DNA of 13,028 bases, taken from assembly GCA_035934315.1 (NCBI GenBank), contig DASYXZ010000272.1:1-13028 (forward strand). The letters are read 5' to 3'. This stretch comes from DASYXZ01 sp035934315. Its GTDB lineage: Bacteria; Acidobacteriota; Terriglobia; UBA7540. Under the pieces are notes generated by a model. The model ran no database searches. It was not told the DNA's origin and was given only the letters and a program-made list of their open reading frames with translations. This document shows, one piece after another, positions 1 through 6,801 of this stretch (positions are counted from its first letter, which is position 1; each line of letters begins with the position of its first letter). The position numbers were made by a program, and so were the translations under genes.

Positions 1-2305
1 ATTCCGCCGGAAAGTTAAACTTTATTCCCGCCAGAAAATTGATGTGCAATGCCGGAAAGCCGAAAGATTCCTCATACTTCTGATTCAAGAAATTGTTCAG
101 CCGCCCGTAGACCTCCACGCCGCGCGGCAACTGGTAGGAAAACCCGGCATCGGCGCGAGTGTAACTCTTGTTGGTAAAAAAGCAGGGGAGGCCCGGTCCA
201 AACGGGGGCGGCTCGCAGGCAAAGGTCCCCTCGTTCGGCTCCACGTCCAGAACCGGGCCGCGGAAATAGGCGTCCGTGTTCAGCATCAGGCGCTTGTGAA
301 TCCAAGTGACATTATAGAAAGCGGAATTCTTCGGACGCCGGATCAACTGCTGCCCAACATGAAAAGGTGACAATGCCACGCTGGTATTTTCCAGCGCCAG
401 GATTGACGTGTCGAGCAGGGTGTATTCGGATTCCACCTGCAATGCGCGCGTGGGTTGAAAGCGGAAGGAAAGTTCCATGCCTTGGGCGCGGGCATTGCCC
501 AGATTGGCGGAAGTGAAGGTGCTGAGGCTGGTTAGCGAGCCGCCCAGCACGACAATCTGGTCCTCAAACCGGTTGTAGAAGTAGGTGGCGTCCAAAACGG
601 CGCGATCAGAAAGGAACCTCTGCTCGACGCCCGAGTCGAGACTGACGGACTTCTCCGGTTTTAATTGCGGATTGTTGGTGAACGCCAGCTCAAAGCCGCT
701 GGCGGCGCGGATGCCCGTGCCGAAACTTCCGTGCAATCGCGTCGCGCCGAGCCAGCACCCGCTGGAGGCTTCTCGCGCGAGGAAGGCCGCCGAAACGCGC
801 GGGTTTACTTTTACGATCGAGCTTGAGGGCAAAAATGGCCGGGACCCGAAAGCGTCCGGCGGCAACGCGCGCGTGCGGAGATCATCCACCCGCAACCCCG
901 CGTTCACGAACCAGCGCCGCGTGGGGTTCCACCGATTCTCCACAAAATAGGCCAGACTGGTGCGCGGCAGAAGGAACGGAGTATTGTTCGAATCCGCGAT
1001 GAAGGTGTTCTTCGTCTGCTCGCGGTTGTACTCAAAACCCGCCACCAGAAAATCCTGGTTGGAGACGGTGATCTCGCTCCGTGTATTCAGCACGCCGCGC
1101 AGATCATTGGAGTATGAATCGCCGAAGGGTGAAATGAAGTAATAATCATTGGTGGCCACGCTTCCTGTGACCACTTGCCGAAGGCGTGAGGAGATTTGCT
1201 CGGTGAAGTTGCCCCCAAATCCGAACAGGTTTTGCTTGTCGCGCGAGACCGTGTCGATTCCGGGAAAGAGCTGGTCAGGATCCGACCCATAAGGCCCGGG
1301 GACGCCCGCGCTATTCGCGTCACCGTAGAAATGGAAGTTCACCTGCCGCCGCGGGCTGCGCGAATAACCGAGGTTCAGGTATGCCGACTGATTCCAGTAG
1401 CGGTCGTTTGCCACCACGCCGCCCGAATCGAGCCGCGCAAGATCGTAGTCCCAAATTACGCCGCGAGTGAGGCCGCTGCCGTCGGTGGCGAAGCGGCTCG
1501 TATTAAAGCTGCCACCCTCTGCCAAAGCAGAAAAGTGCGGCGGTCCTGCGCCCGCGCGGCTCACGATGTTGATGACGCTGGTCACGGCATTCGAGCCATA
1601 CAAAGCGCTTTCCGGACCGCGCGTCACCTCAACGTGATCCACGCCGTCGGTGGATAGCGGAGCAAAATCAAAAGCCCCGCCGAATTGGTTCACCTCGATT
1701 CCGTCAATCATCACCAGGTTGTAATTGGAGTTGCCGCCGCGAACGAAGACGCCCGTCACGCCGCCGCGCCGGCCCGTCTGGTTCACCTCAATTCCGGGAA
1801 CGCCGCGCAATACATCCAATACGGATTGGGCTCCACGGTCATCCATTTCCCGGCGGGTGATGACGCTCACCGATGCTCCGGTCTCGGGCGCCAGCGCGCC
1901 ACCGAGCGCCGCGGAAACCACCACGTGCTGGTCAACCGCGCTGAGCTTAAGGTGCAGGTCCAAGTCCTGTGTTTCCGTGTCCTGTATTCGAACGATGTTT
2001 GAGGATGCTGAAAGCCCCGGCGCGATGGCCACCAGCGTGTACTCGCCCTCGCGCAAACCTTCAAATCGATATTGCCCTTTCCCATCGGTCTCGCGTTCCG
2101 CAAGCGGGGTGAGCGAACTGAGGAGCGTAACCCGCGCCCCGGCAACGGAGAGGCCGCCCGGGTCAAGAACCGCTCCCTCAATCGTTGCCGCGTAACCCAT
2201 ACCGGGATGGAAAAAGATTGAAGCTGGAACAAATAAGGCGAGGGCCACTACGGGAATGATTTTTCTAAATTCTGACTTCTGATTTCTAACTTCTGAATTC
2301 TTCAT
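1..2305 (-). CDS. btuB: TonB-dependent outer-membrane receptor, probable BtuB-like cobalamin importer (3' end off window)
   Basis: Imports a scarce ligand across the outer membrane using TonB/ExbBD energy. The frame is open for 768 codons from ATG 2305 to the window edge without a stop. The ATG has AGGAG (2310-2314) four bases upstream. Visible in order: a charged N-terminus and hydrophobic signal segment ending GMGYAA (about residue 40); a carboxypeptidase-regulatory-like domain (41-122, TIEGAVLDPGG...GEYTL); a TonB-box-like QHVVVSA (126-132); a plug domain (140-250) with VLRGVPGIEVNQ, VFVRGG and VTRGPESALYGSNA; then a beta-barrel rich in aromatic strands. The last residues seen (RLNNFLNQKYEE, then LAGIKFNFP) are typical of the final barrel strands, so only a few codons are likely missing. 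The cobalamin riboswitch in its leader points to vitamin B12 or a corrinoid as ligand. The family call is firm; the substrate is inferred from regulation. Confidence 0.93.
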   Translation of the reverse strand, partial: MKNSEVRNQKSEFRKIIPVVALALFVPASIFFHPGMGYAATIEGAVLDPGGLSVAGARVTLLSSLTPLAERETDGKGQYRFEGLREGEYTLVAIAPGLSASSNIVRIQDTETQDLDLHLKLSAVDQHVVVSAALGGALAPETGASVSVITRREMDDRGAQSVLDVLRGVPGIEVNQTGRRGGVTGVFVRGGNSNYNLVMIDGIEVNQFGGAFDFAPLSTDGVDHVEVTRGPESALYGSNAVTSVINIVSRAGAGPPHFSALAEGGSFNTSRFATDGSGLTRGVIWDYDLARLDSGGVVANDRYWNQSAYLNLGYSRSPRRQVNFHFYGDANSAGVPGPYGSDPDQLFPGIDTVSRDKQNLFGFGGNFTEQISSRLRQVVTGSVATNDYYFISPFGDSYSNDLRGVLNTRSEITVSNQDFLVAGFEYNREQTKNTFIADSNNTPFLLPRTSLAYFVENRWNPTRRWFVNAGLRVDDLRTRALPPDAFGSRPFLPSSSIVKVNPRVSAAFLAREASSGCWLGATRLHGSFGTGIRAASGFELAFTNNPQLKPEKSVSLDSGVEQRFLSDRAVLDATYFYNRFEDQIVVLGGSLTSLSTFTSANLGNARAQGMELSFRFQPTRALQVESEYTLLDTSILALENTSVALSPFHVGQQLIRRPKNSAFYNVTWIHKRLMLNTDAYFRGPVLDVEPNEGTFACEPPPFGPGLPCFFTNKSYTRADAGFSYQLPRGVEVYGRLNNFLNQKYEESFGFPALHINFLAGIKFNFPAE
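2263..2301 (-). repeat. Heptanucleotide tandem repeat inside the start of the TonB receptor gene
   Basis: On the plus strand five consecutive 7-base units fit TTCTRAN (TTCTAAA, TTCTGAC, TTCTGAT, TTCTAAC, TTCTGAA, 2263-2297), followed by a partial TTCT. Read on the coding strand they make the polar stretch NSEVRNQKSEFRK (residues 3-15) ahead of the hydrophobic signal segment. Seven is not a multiple of three, so gain or loss of one unit would shift the frame 13-15 codons after the start. The units are imperfect, which lowers slippage rates. Confidence 0.85.
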
Positions 2306-2317
2306 GGATCTCCTTTT

Positions 2318-2336
2318 CCCCGCTCTTACGACGGGG
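2318..2336 (-). other. Small stem-loop just upstream of the receptor's ribosome binding site
   Basis: CCCCG (2332-2336 on the coding strand) can pair with CGGGG (2318-2322) across a 9-base loop, ending four bases before the AGGAG that serves ATG 2305. It could modulate ribosome access or simply be a by-product of GC-rich sequence. Only the base pairing is seen. Confidence 0.3.
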
Positions 2337-2374
2337 CGTAGACGGCGGAAGGAGTCCGGAAGAATCGGGGCGGG

Positions 2375-2417
2375 AAAATAAAAAGCCCCCCAATCCATCG
2401 TGCCGGAAATGGGAGGC
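2375..2417 (-). terminator. Rho-independent terminator, expression platform of the cobalamin riboswitch
   Basis: On the minus strand GCCTCCCATTTCC (2405-2417) pairs with GGATTGGGGGGC (2385-2396), with one G-U, one mismatch and one bulge, across an 8-base loop. It is followed at once by the T-rich run TTTTTATTTT (2375-2384). The terminator lies between the B12 box and the receptor start. The expected logic is that bound cobalamin allows termination, while without it an alternative fold lets transcription continue. That logic is inferred from riboswitches of this class. Confidence 0.75.
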
Positions 2418-2470
2418 GCGGCCGCTTCCCCAGGACTCTTTCCGTCGAAGAGTTAGGTTGAGTAAAAGTT

Positions 2471-2665
2471 CCCGGGCAGGCTTCCTGACTTTCGGGTTAT
2501 CGCCTCATCCTCAACCTTCCCATTCCAATAATTCGGAGCAGTGGCCGTCAGTCAATTGACTGACTCGGAGGATTCAGCTCGCCGATTACAGTGGCGGGAC
2601 CGCGGCCGATTTTCACGGCCTTTCCTTTTGTTCCCGAGCCCGCAGGGCGGAATCGGGACACCCGG
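2471..2665 (-). promoter_or_regulatory. Cobalamin (adenosylcobalamin-type) riboswitch controlling the TonB receptor
   Basis: Read on the minus strand this stretch carries the conserved core of the B12 riboswitch class in the correct order. First comes GGCCGTGAAAATCGGCC, then the core GGTCCCGCCACTGTAATCGG (within 2577-2622), then a variable arm closed by the perfect 18-bp palindrome at 2547-2564. GGCCACTG, GGGAAGG and GATGAGGCGATAACCCGAA follow, and finally the B12 box AGTCAGGAAGCCTGCC (about 2475-2490). The 5' boundary at about 2665 is set by the GGGTGTCCCGA helix strand and is approximate. It binds cobalamin and represses uptake genes when B12 is plentiful. A terminator lies 54 bases past its end, and the next gene encodes a TonB receptor, the classic target. 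Confidence 0.95.
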
Positions 2666-2701
2666 AGAACATGAAATTTCAAAGAGCGAACTGACAGGGG
2701 A

Positions 2702-2730
2702 AAATTACCATTTGGTGATCCAAATGTCAA
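2702..2730 (-). promoter_or_regulatory. Promoter of the riboswitch and TonB receptor, with a dyad in the spacer
   Basis: On the minus strand a consensus -35 TTGACA (2725-2730) is followed after 17 bases by TAATTT (2702-2707) as a weaker -10. Transcription would start near 2695, about 30 bases before the riboswitch, which fits. The spacer is largely filled by an inverted repeat, CATTTGG-TGAT-CCAAATG (2709-2726), so a repressor or activator could act here as well as the riboswitch. The -35 and dyad are clear; the regulator is unknown. Confidence 0.5.
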
Positions 2731-2853
2731 GTGGCCAGGGCGGTTGCAGGATTTTAAATTTAGATGCACATGACTCCGAATCAAGGGTGTTGATGAAATG
2801 TTCTGAAAACAATAACCTTCCATGGTAGAAACCATGAGCTTCAGCAGAAGTTC

Positions 2854-2890
2854 TTGACAACGAAAGGAATATATATGCATAATTACGCAT
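2854..2890 (+). promoter_or_regulatory. arsR promoter with overlapping palindromic candidate ArsR operator
   Basis: A consensus -35 TTGACA (2854-2859) and a -10 CATAAT (2878-2883) are separated by 18 bases. The 16-bp ATGCATAATTACGCAT (2875-2890) is palindromic apart from one symmetric position pair (14 of 16 bases) and covers the -10. This is where an ArsR dimer would block RNA polymerase, releasing it when As(III) binds. A second dyad, CATGGT-AGAA-ACCATG, lies just upstream at 2821-2836. Transcription starting near 2890 would leave a leader of only about ten bases before the arsR ATG. The operator role is inferred from position and symmetry. Confidence 0.55.
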
Positions 2891-2900
2891 GTGAGCTACT

Positions 2901-3317
2901 ATGGACTATCATGCTGAGCTTTTCAATGGGTTAGGCGACCCGACCCGCCTGCGCTTGCTGAACCTGCTCACCCAGGCAAAGGAAATCTGCGTTTGTGAGC
3001 TGGTGGATGCCCTCCAGGTTCCGCAGTACAATATTTCCCGGCATCTTCACGTGCTGCTGAAGACCGGAATGGTTCAGGATCACAAGCGCGGGAAGTGGGT
3101 CTATTACAGCGTCGCGAAAAATCTGAAGCTGTATCAACGAACTTTGCTCAGGGCCGTCAGTGAACTGCGGGACGAGCGGGAAGATTTACGCCAGGACGAA
3201 GCTCGCGCCGGACGCCGGCTGAAACTTCGCAGCGGTGGTGTATGTTGTGTCGGGCTGGTTTCGAAGATAGGAAATTCGTCGCAAGAAACGGCGGCGCAAA
3301 ATGTCGCCGCCAGGTAG
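2901..3317 (+). CDS. arsR: ArsR/SmtB-family arsenic-responsive transcriptional repressor
   Basis: A 138-residue winged-helix repressor of the arsenic operon. It should bind DNA as a dimer and fall off when trivalent arsenic or antimony binds. The N-terminal LFNGLGDPTRLRLLNLL is the family signature. EICVCELVDAL (28-38) contains the paired cysteines C30 and C32 in the helix that forms the classical As(III) site of E. coli-type ArsR. The recognition helix is PQYNISRHLHVLLKTGMV (41-58) and the wing follows at RGKWVYYSV (63-71). The C-terminal tail after residue 100 is unusual and includes a second pair, C115-C116 (GGVCCVG). The gene precedes arsM by 57 bases on the same strand, so it likely autoregulates an arsRM operon. 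The start ATG 2901 has only a weak GTGAG upstream. Confidence 0.95.
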   Translation: MDYHAELFNGLGDPTRLRLLNLLTQAKEICVCELVDALQVPQYNISRHLHVLLKTGMVQDHKRGKWVYYSVAKNLKLYQRTLLRAVSELRDEREDLRQDEARAGRRLKLRSGGVCCVGLVSKIGNSSQETAAQNVAAR

Positions 3318-3374
3318 GAAGGCCGAATTACTTTTTCCGGTCCAATTAAATTGAATAGAGAAGAGAGGAAAAAC

Positions 3375-4160
3375 ATGTCAAATAAGGCGCAGGAAGTTGA
3401 GGATAAAACAATCAAGAAGGCGGTGGAGACGCGATACGCCGGAATCGCTCGCGGTGAAATCAAGGCGGATGGAAGTTGTTGTTCCGGGTCTCCGTTGCCC
3501 GCTACCACCACCTACAACACCTGCACGATGACGGCCGGTTATAATGCCGCGGAGCTCGCTGCGCTGCCCGAAGGGGCGGACCTCGGCCTGGGGTGTGGCG
3601 ATCCCACGGCGGACGCCGACCTGCAACCCGGGCAGACCGTGCTCGATCTCGGCAGCGGCGCCGGAGTTGACTGTTTTCTGGCGGCACGGCGGGTGGGCGC
3701 GGACGGCTATGTAATCGGCGTGGACATGACGGATGACATGCTGGCCAAAGCGCGCGAGAACGCCAAGGGGGGCAAATTTACCAACGTTGAATTTCGCAAA
3801 GGCGAGATTGAAGCGTTGCCCGTGGAATCCTCGACCGTCGACCGGATTATTTCCAACTGCGTGATCAATCTGGCCCCCGACAAGAAAAAAGTTTTCAATG
3901 AAGCTCATCGGGTGTTGAAGCCGGGCGGGGCCATCACGGTTTCCGATATTGTATCGCTGGGCGAAATTCCCGCTTCCGTCCAGCGCGACATGGAACAGTG
4001 GGCGGGCTGCACCGCGGGAGCGCTGGAGAAGGAAGAATACCTGGAGGTCATCCGCTCGGCCGGTTTCAAGACCGTCGCGGTGCTCAAGGAGGTAGTTTAC
4101 GATTACCTGCGCACCGCGGAATACGGCCTGGCCAGTGTTACGGTGCGCGCGGTGAAGTAA
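3375..4160 (+). CDS. arsM: Arsenite S-adenosylmethionine methyltransferase ArsM
   Basis: A cytosolic enzyme of 261 residues that methylates As(III) with S-adenosylmethionine to methylated, often volatile, arsenicals. The Rossmann methyltransferase fold is shown by VLDLGSGAGVDCFLAA (89-104, SAM-binding glycine loop), the acidic GVDMTDDML (115-123) and HRVLKPGGAITVSDI (178-192). The three cysteines that hold arsenic in characterised ArsM enzymes are all present: C74 in GLGCGDPTA, C162 in ISNCVINL and C212 in WAGCTAG. An extra CC pair lies at 35-36 and another Cys at 50. ATG 3375 is chosen over an upstream in-frame TTG at 3351 because AGAGAGG (3362-3368) sits six bases before it. It follows arsR in an apparent operon. 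No arsenite pump or arsenate reductase gene is in the window. Confidence 0.97.
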   Translation: MSNKAQEVEDKTIKKAVETRYAGIARGEIKADGSCCSGSPLPATTTYNTCTMTAGYNAAELAALPEGADLGLGCGDPTADADLQPGQTVLDLGSGAGVDCFLAARRVGADGYVIGVDMTDDMLAKARENAKGGKFTNVEFRKGEIEALPVESSTVDRIISNCVINLAPDKKKVFNEAHRVLKPGGAITVSDIVSLGEIPASVQRDMEQWAGCTAGALEKEEYLEVIRSAGFKTVAVLKEVVYDYLRTAEYGLASVTVRAVK

Positions 4161-4195
4161 GGGCTCCCGGAAAACATCCCACAAAGCTAAACCAA

Positions 4196-4215
4196 CCAGA
4201 CGTTTTGCTGTCTGG
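4196..4215 (+). terminator. Weak stem-loop after arsM, possible terminator
   Basis: CCAGAC (4196-4201) pairs perfectly with GTCTGG (4210-4215) across an 8-base loop, 35 bases past the arsM stop. No T-run follows, so this is not a canonical rho-independent terminator. TATACT at 4219-4224 directly after it resembles a -10 for the next gene, but no convincing -35 is seen. Confidence 0.25.
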
Positions 4216-4318
4216 GTGTATACTAGGCTCCCGGCGCGATGTCCACTCCCGCCATTCAACGTGAGATGCGGGCCGCTTCGAGGAGACCGCGAACTCGAAG
4301 AGCCGCAGCAGGCTTGGG

Positions 4319-6424
4319 ATGAACAAAGGATTGGTTTTTCTGTTGTTGAGTTTGGTGCCCGCTTTCGCCCAGGCTCCTGAACAATCTGGCTCGGGCGTCA
4401 TCCGTATCTCCGTTGACTTGGTGCAGGTGGATGCGGTGATCACCGACTCGAAGGGCCGTCAGGTCACCAACCTTAAACCCGAAGATTTTGAAATCCTCGA
4501 AGACGGACATCCCCAGAAAATCACCAACTTTTCTTACGTATCTCTGACCCCCGCAGCGGCTCCTGGAACTCCCGCATACGCCTCGCCCAGGGTGACGCAA
4601 GGCGCAGACTCGATTCCGACAGTCCGGCTTCGACCGGAGGTCATCCGCCGCACCATCGCGCTCGTGGTGGATGATCTTGGTCTTTCATTTGAAAGCACAG
4701 TTTATGTGCGGCAAGCTCTCAAGAAATTCGTGGATCAGCAAATGCTGCCCGGCGACCTGGTGGCGATTCTTCGCACCGCCGCCGGCATGGGCGCGCTGCA
4801 ACAATTCACTTCGGACAAGCGTCTTCTTTATGCCGCGATCGATCGTATCCGCTGGTATCCCATGGGTCGCGGCAACATCGGCGCCTTTGCACCGCTAGGC
4901 AGCCAGTCTCAGGGGGGTAGCGGGCAGACGATGGGCGCGAGCGGGCGCGGCGGCGCAGGCAGCGGCGCAATGATGGGCAGCGCTGATTTCGGCCGCCAAG
5001 AGATGGAGTTCCGCTCGGACATTTTCTCCATCGGCACCCTGGGCGCGCTCAATTATGTGATCAAAGGATTGCGCAGCCTCCCGGGCCGCAAAGCCGTGAT
5101 CCTATTTTCCGACGGCGTCCCCATTATGTTGCGCGTCGGCCTTGACAGTCGCGTCCTGGACTCGCTGCGCGCCTTGACCGACCTTGCCAACCGGTCCTCT
5201 GTTCTGATGTACGCCATCGACGCCCGCGGCCTTCAGACCCTCGGCCTAACGGCGGCGGACGGAGCCGCCACACTTTCGCCGAACCAATTGGCGCATAGCC
5301 TGGAGAACCGCCGCGCCGATTTTTTCGACTCCCAGCAAGGCTTGGCGTACCTTGCCGCCCAGACGGGCGGATTATTCATCCACGACACCAATGATCTAAA
5401 TTGGGGCGTCGGACGCATCCTGAGGGATCTTAGTGGATACTATCTGATTGGCTATAAGCCGCCATCAGATACGTTTAAAGCTGTGAATCATGGCCGCGCC
5501 TTCCATCAGATCAAAGTGAAGGTTAAAGTGGCAGGGCTGCGCGTTCGCTCACGCACCGGTTTCTATGGGATTCCGGACGAGGATACCCATCCCGTCTACC
5601 ACACCCGAGGCGAGCAGTTGATGGCGGCGCTTTCTTCGCCTTTCAGCTCCTCGGGTGTGCGAGTGAACCTTTTCTCGATGTTTACGAACGGCGGCCCGAC
5701 TGGCTACATGGTTCGATCTCTTTTCCATATCGATGCGCGTGACCTCACCTTCCAGGAACAACCCGGCGGCCGTGAGAAATTGACCTTTGATGTTGTCGTC
5801 TTCACTTTTGGCGATAACGGAATAGTGGTGGACGGCCGGGATAACACCTATTCGGGTTCAGTGACCAAGGAGCAGTACGCCATCATGCTAAAAAAGGGGG
5901 TGGAATACTCGCTCGATTTTCCGTTAAAGAGGCCCGGCGCCTATCAGCTTCGCGCTGCGGTTCGCGATTCTTTTTCCGAGCGCGTAGGCTCCACCAGTCA
6001 ATTCATTGAGGTTCCCAATTTGCGCTGCGGCAGGCTGGCCGCTTCAGCTATCGTCCTCGACGCAAAAGGCGCAGGTGATGAGGGCCCGGTCCTGCGGCAA
6101 TTCCATCCCGGCGAGCAGGTGACCTACGGTTTGAGAGTTTATAACTCCCGGCTGGACCCAGCCACGCAGGCGACCAACCTGATAGAGCAATTTCAGCTTT
6201 TTCATCATGGGCGGCAGTTACTGGCGGCGAATCAGAAGAAGATCGAATTGAAATGGCAAACTAGCGGAAAAGTGCTGGCCCTTTACGGCGCGCTAGGGCT
6301 CACTTCGAAGATGAAACCTGGTAATTATGTCTTCCAAATTACCCTGACGGATAAACTGGCCAGAAAGAGAAAATACTCGACCGTGACCCAGTATATCGAT
6401 TTCGAAATCATCGGAACCTCTTAA
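4319..6424 (+). CDS. Exported VWFA-related acidobacterial domain protein
   Basis: A secreted protein of 701 residues of a family especially expanded in Acidobacteriota; the molecular role is not established. The N-terminus MNKGLVFLLLSLVPAFA is a signal peptide with likely cleavage after AFA. ISVDLVQVDAVITDSKGRQV then NLKPEDFEILEDG (30-63) is the family's N-terminal beta domain. The VWA-like fold follows from about 110: ALVVDDLGLSFES (114-126) stands where a metal-site DxSxS is found in true VWA domains but lacks the exact motif, and GRKAVILFSDGVPIM comes later. A Gly/Ser/Met-rich low-complexity insert at 194-222 splits the domain. The C-terminal 300 residues look like extracellular beta sandwich and carry no recognised motif. 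ATG 4319 is the first ATG in frame after a stop at 4262, with only a weak AGG upstream. Likely binds protein or surface partners outside the cytoplasm (inference). Confidence 0.88.
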   Translation: MNKGLVFLLLSLVPAFAQAPEQSGSGVIRISVDLVQVDAVITDSKGRQVTNLKPEDFEILEDGHPQKITNFSYVSLTPAAAPGTPAYASPRVTQGADSIPTVRLRPEVIRRTIALVVDDLGLSFESTVYVRQALKKFVDQQMLPGDLVAILRTAAGMGALQQFTSDKRLLYAAIDRIRWYPMGRGNIGAFAPLGSQSQGGSGQTMGASGRGGAGSGAMMGSADFGRQEMEFRSDIFSIGTLGALNYVIKGLRSLPGRKAVILFSDGVPIMLRVGLDSRVLDSLRALTDLANRSSVLMYAIDARGLQTLGLTAADGAATLSPNQLAHSLENRRADFFDSQQGLAYLAAQTGGLFIHDTNDLNWGVGRILRDLSGYYLIGYKPPSDTFKAVNHGRAFHQIKVKVKVAGLRVRSRTGFYGIPDEDTHPVYHTRGEQLMAALSSPFSSSGVRVNLFSMFTNGGPTGYMVRSLFHIDARDLTFQEQPGGREKLTFDVVVFTFGDNGIVVDGRDNTYSGSVTKEQYAIMLKKGVEYSLDFPLKRPGAYQLRAAVRDSFSERVGSTSQFIEVPNLRCGRLAASAIVLDAKGAGDEGPVLRQFHPGEQVTYGLRVYNSRLDPATQATNLIEQFQLFHHGRQLLAANQKKIELKWQTSGKVLALYGALGLTSKMKPGNYVFQITLTDKLARKRKYSTVTQYIDFEIIGTS

Positions 6425-6801
6425 GACTTCCGTTCCGCGGCGCCGCAAAACTCTTAGGCAACCCCGGCTATTTACTTCTCTTTGGCAAAGCCTAACTATG
6501 CCGACTGGAGGGTGCCGTTTGAATTGAGACACGATTCCACTGGGAACATGGAATCGCTCCGGATGAGGCTCACTACGCGGCGCAACGGCAATTTGGAAAC
6601 GCACAACTTTTGAAAGACGATAAGGAGTTACGATATGTGGGGAGGGAATGGATTGGGACCATTGATTCAAGACTTGGCCCAAGGTGTGCCGAGGCCGGTC
6701 AAGAATCCCGGCTTCACCCGTGCTCGTGCGCACACTGACACAGGATGCCTGTGCCGGCCCGCTCCGTTCGACCTGCCGCCTCTCCTGATCCGATTCTTCG
6801 T
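6425..6801. other. Intergenic stretch between convergent genes, no confident gene
   Basis: It lies between the VWFA gene (plus) and the exported protein gene (minus), whose 3' ends face each other. It contains a 10-bp palindrome GCGGCGCCGC near 6437-6446 and a short hairpin CACAGG-ATG-CCTGTG (6739-6753). Neither has a T-run, so neither is a clear terminator. An open frame starting at ATG 6635 has an AAGGAG eight bases upstream, but its second third runs antisense through the neighbouring gene and its composition is not protein-like. Confidence 0.5.

Noticed and set aside
585..2232. Several open frames of 60-156 codons on both strands
   Set aside because: All overlap the long receptor frame, which is open from 2305 to the window edge and shows plug and barrel motifs throughout.
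2541..2880. Open frames on both strands (about 95 and 110 codons)
   Set aside because: They lie across the cobalamin riboswitch and its promoter; RNA structure explains the sequence and no ribosome site supports them.
4161..4234. Direct repeat GGCTCCCGG at 4162-4170 and 4226-4234
   Set aside because: Nine bases in a GC-rich spacer is within chance and there is no mobile gene between the copies.
3378..4259. A 293-codon open frame on the minus strand
   Set aside because: It is antisense to arsM, whose protein motifs are unmistakable; the frame stays open because of the GC-rich codon usage.
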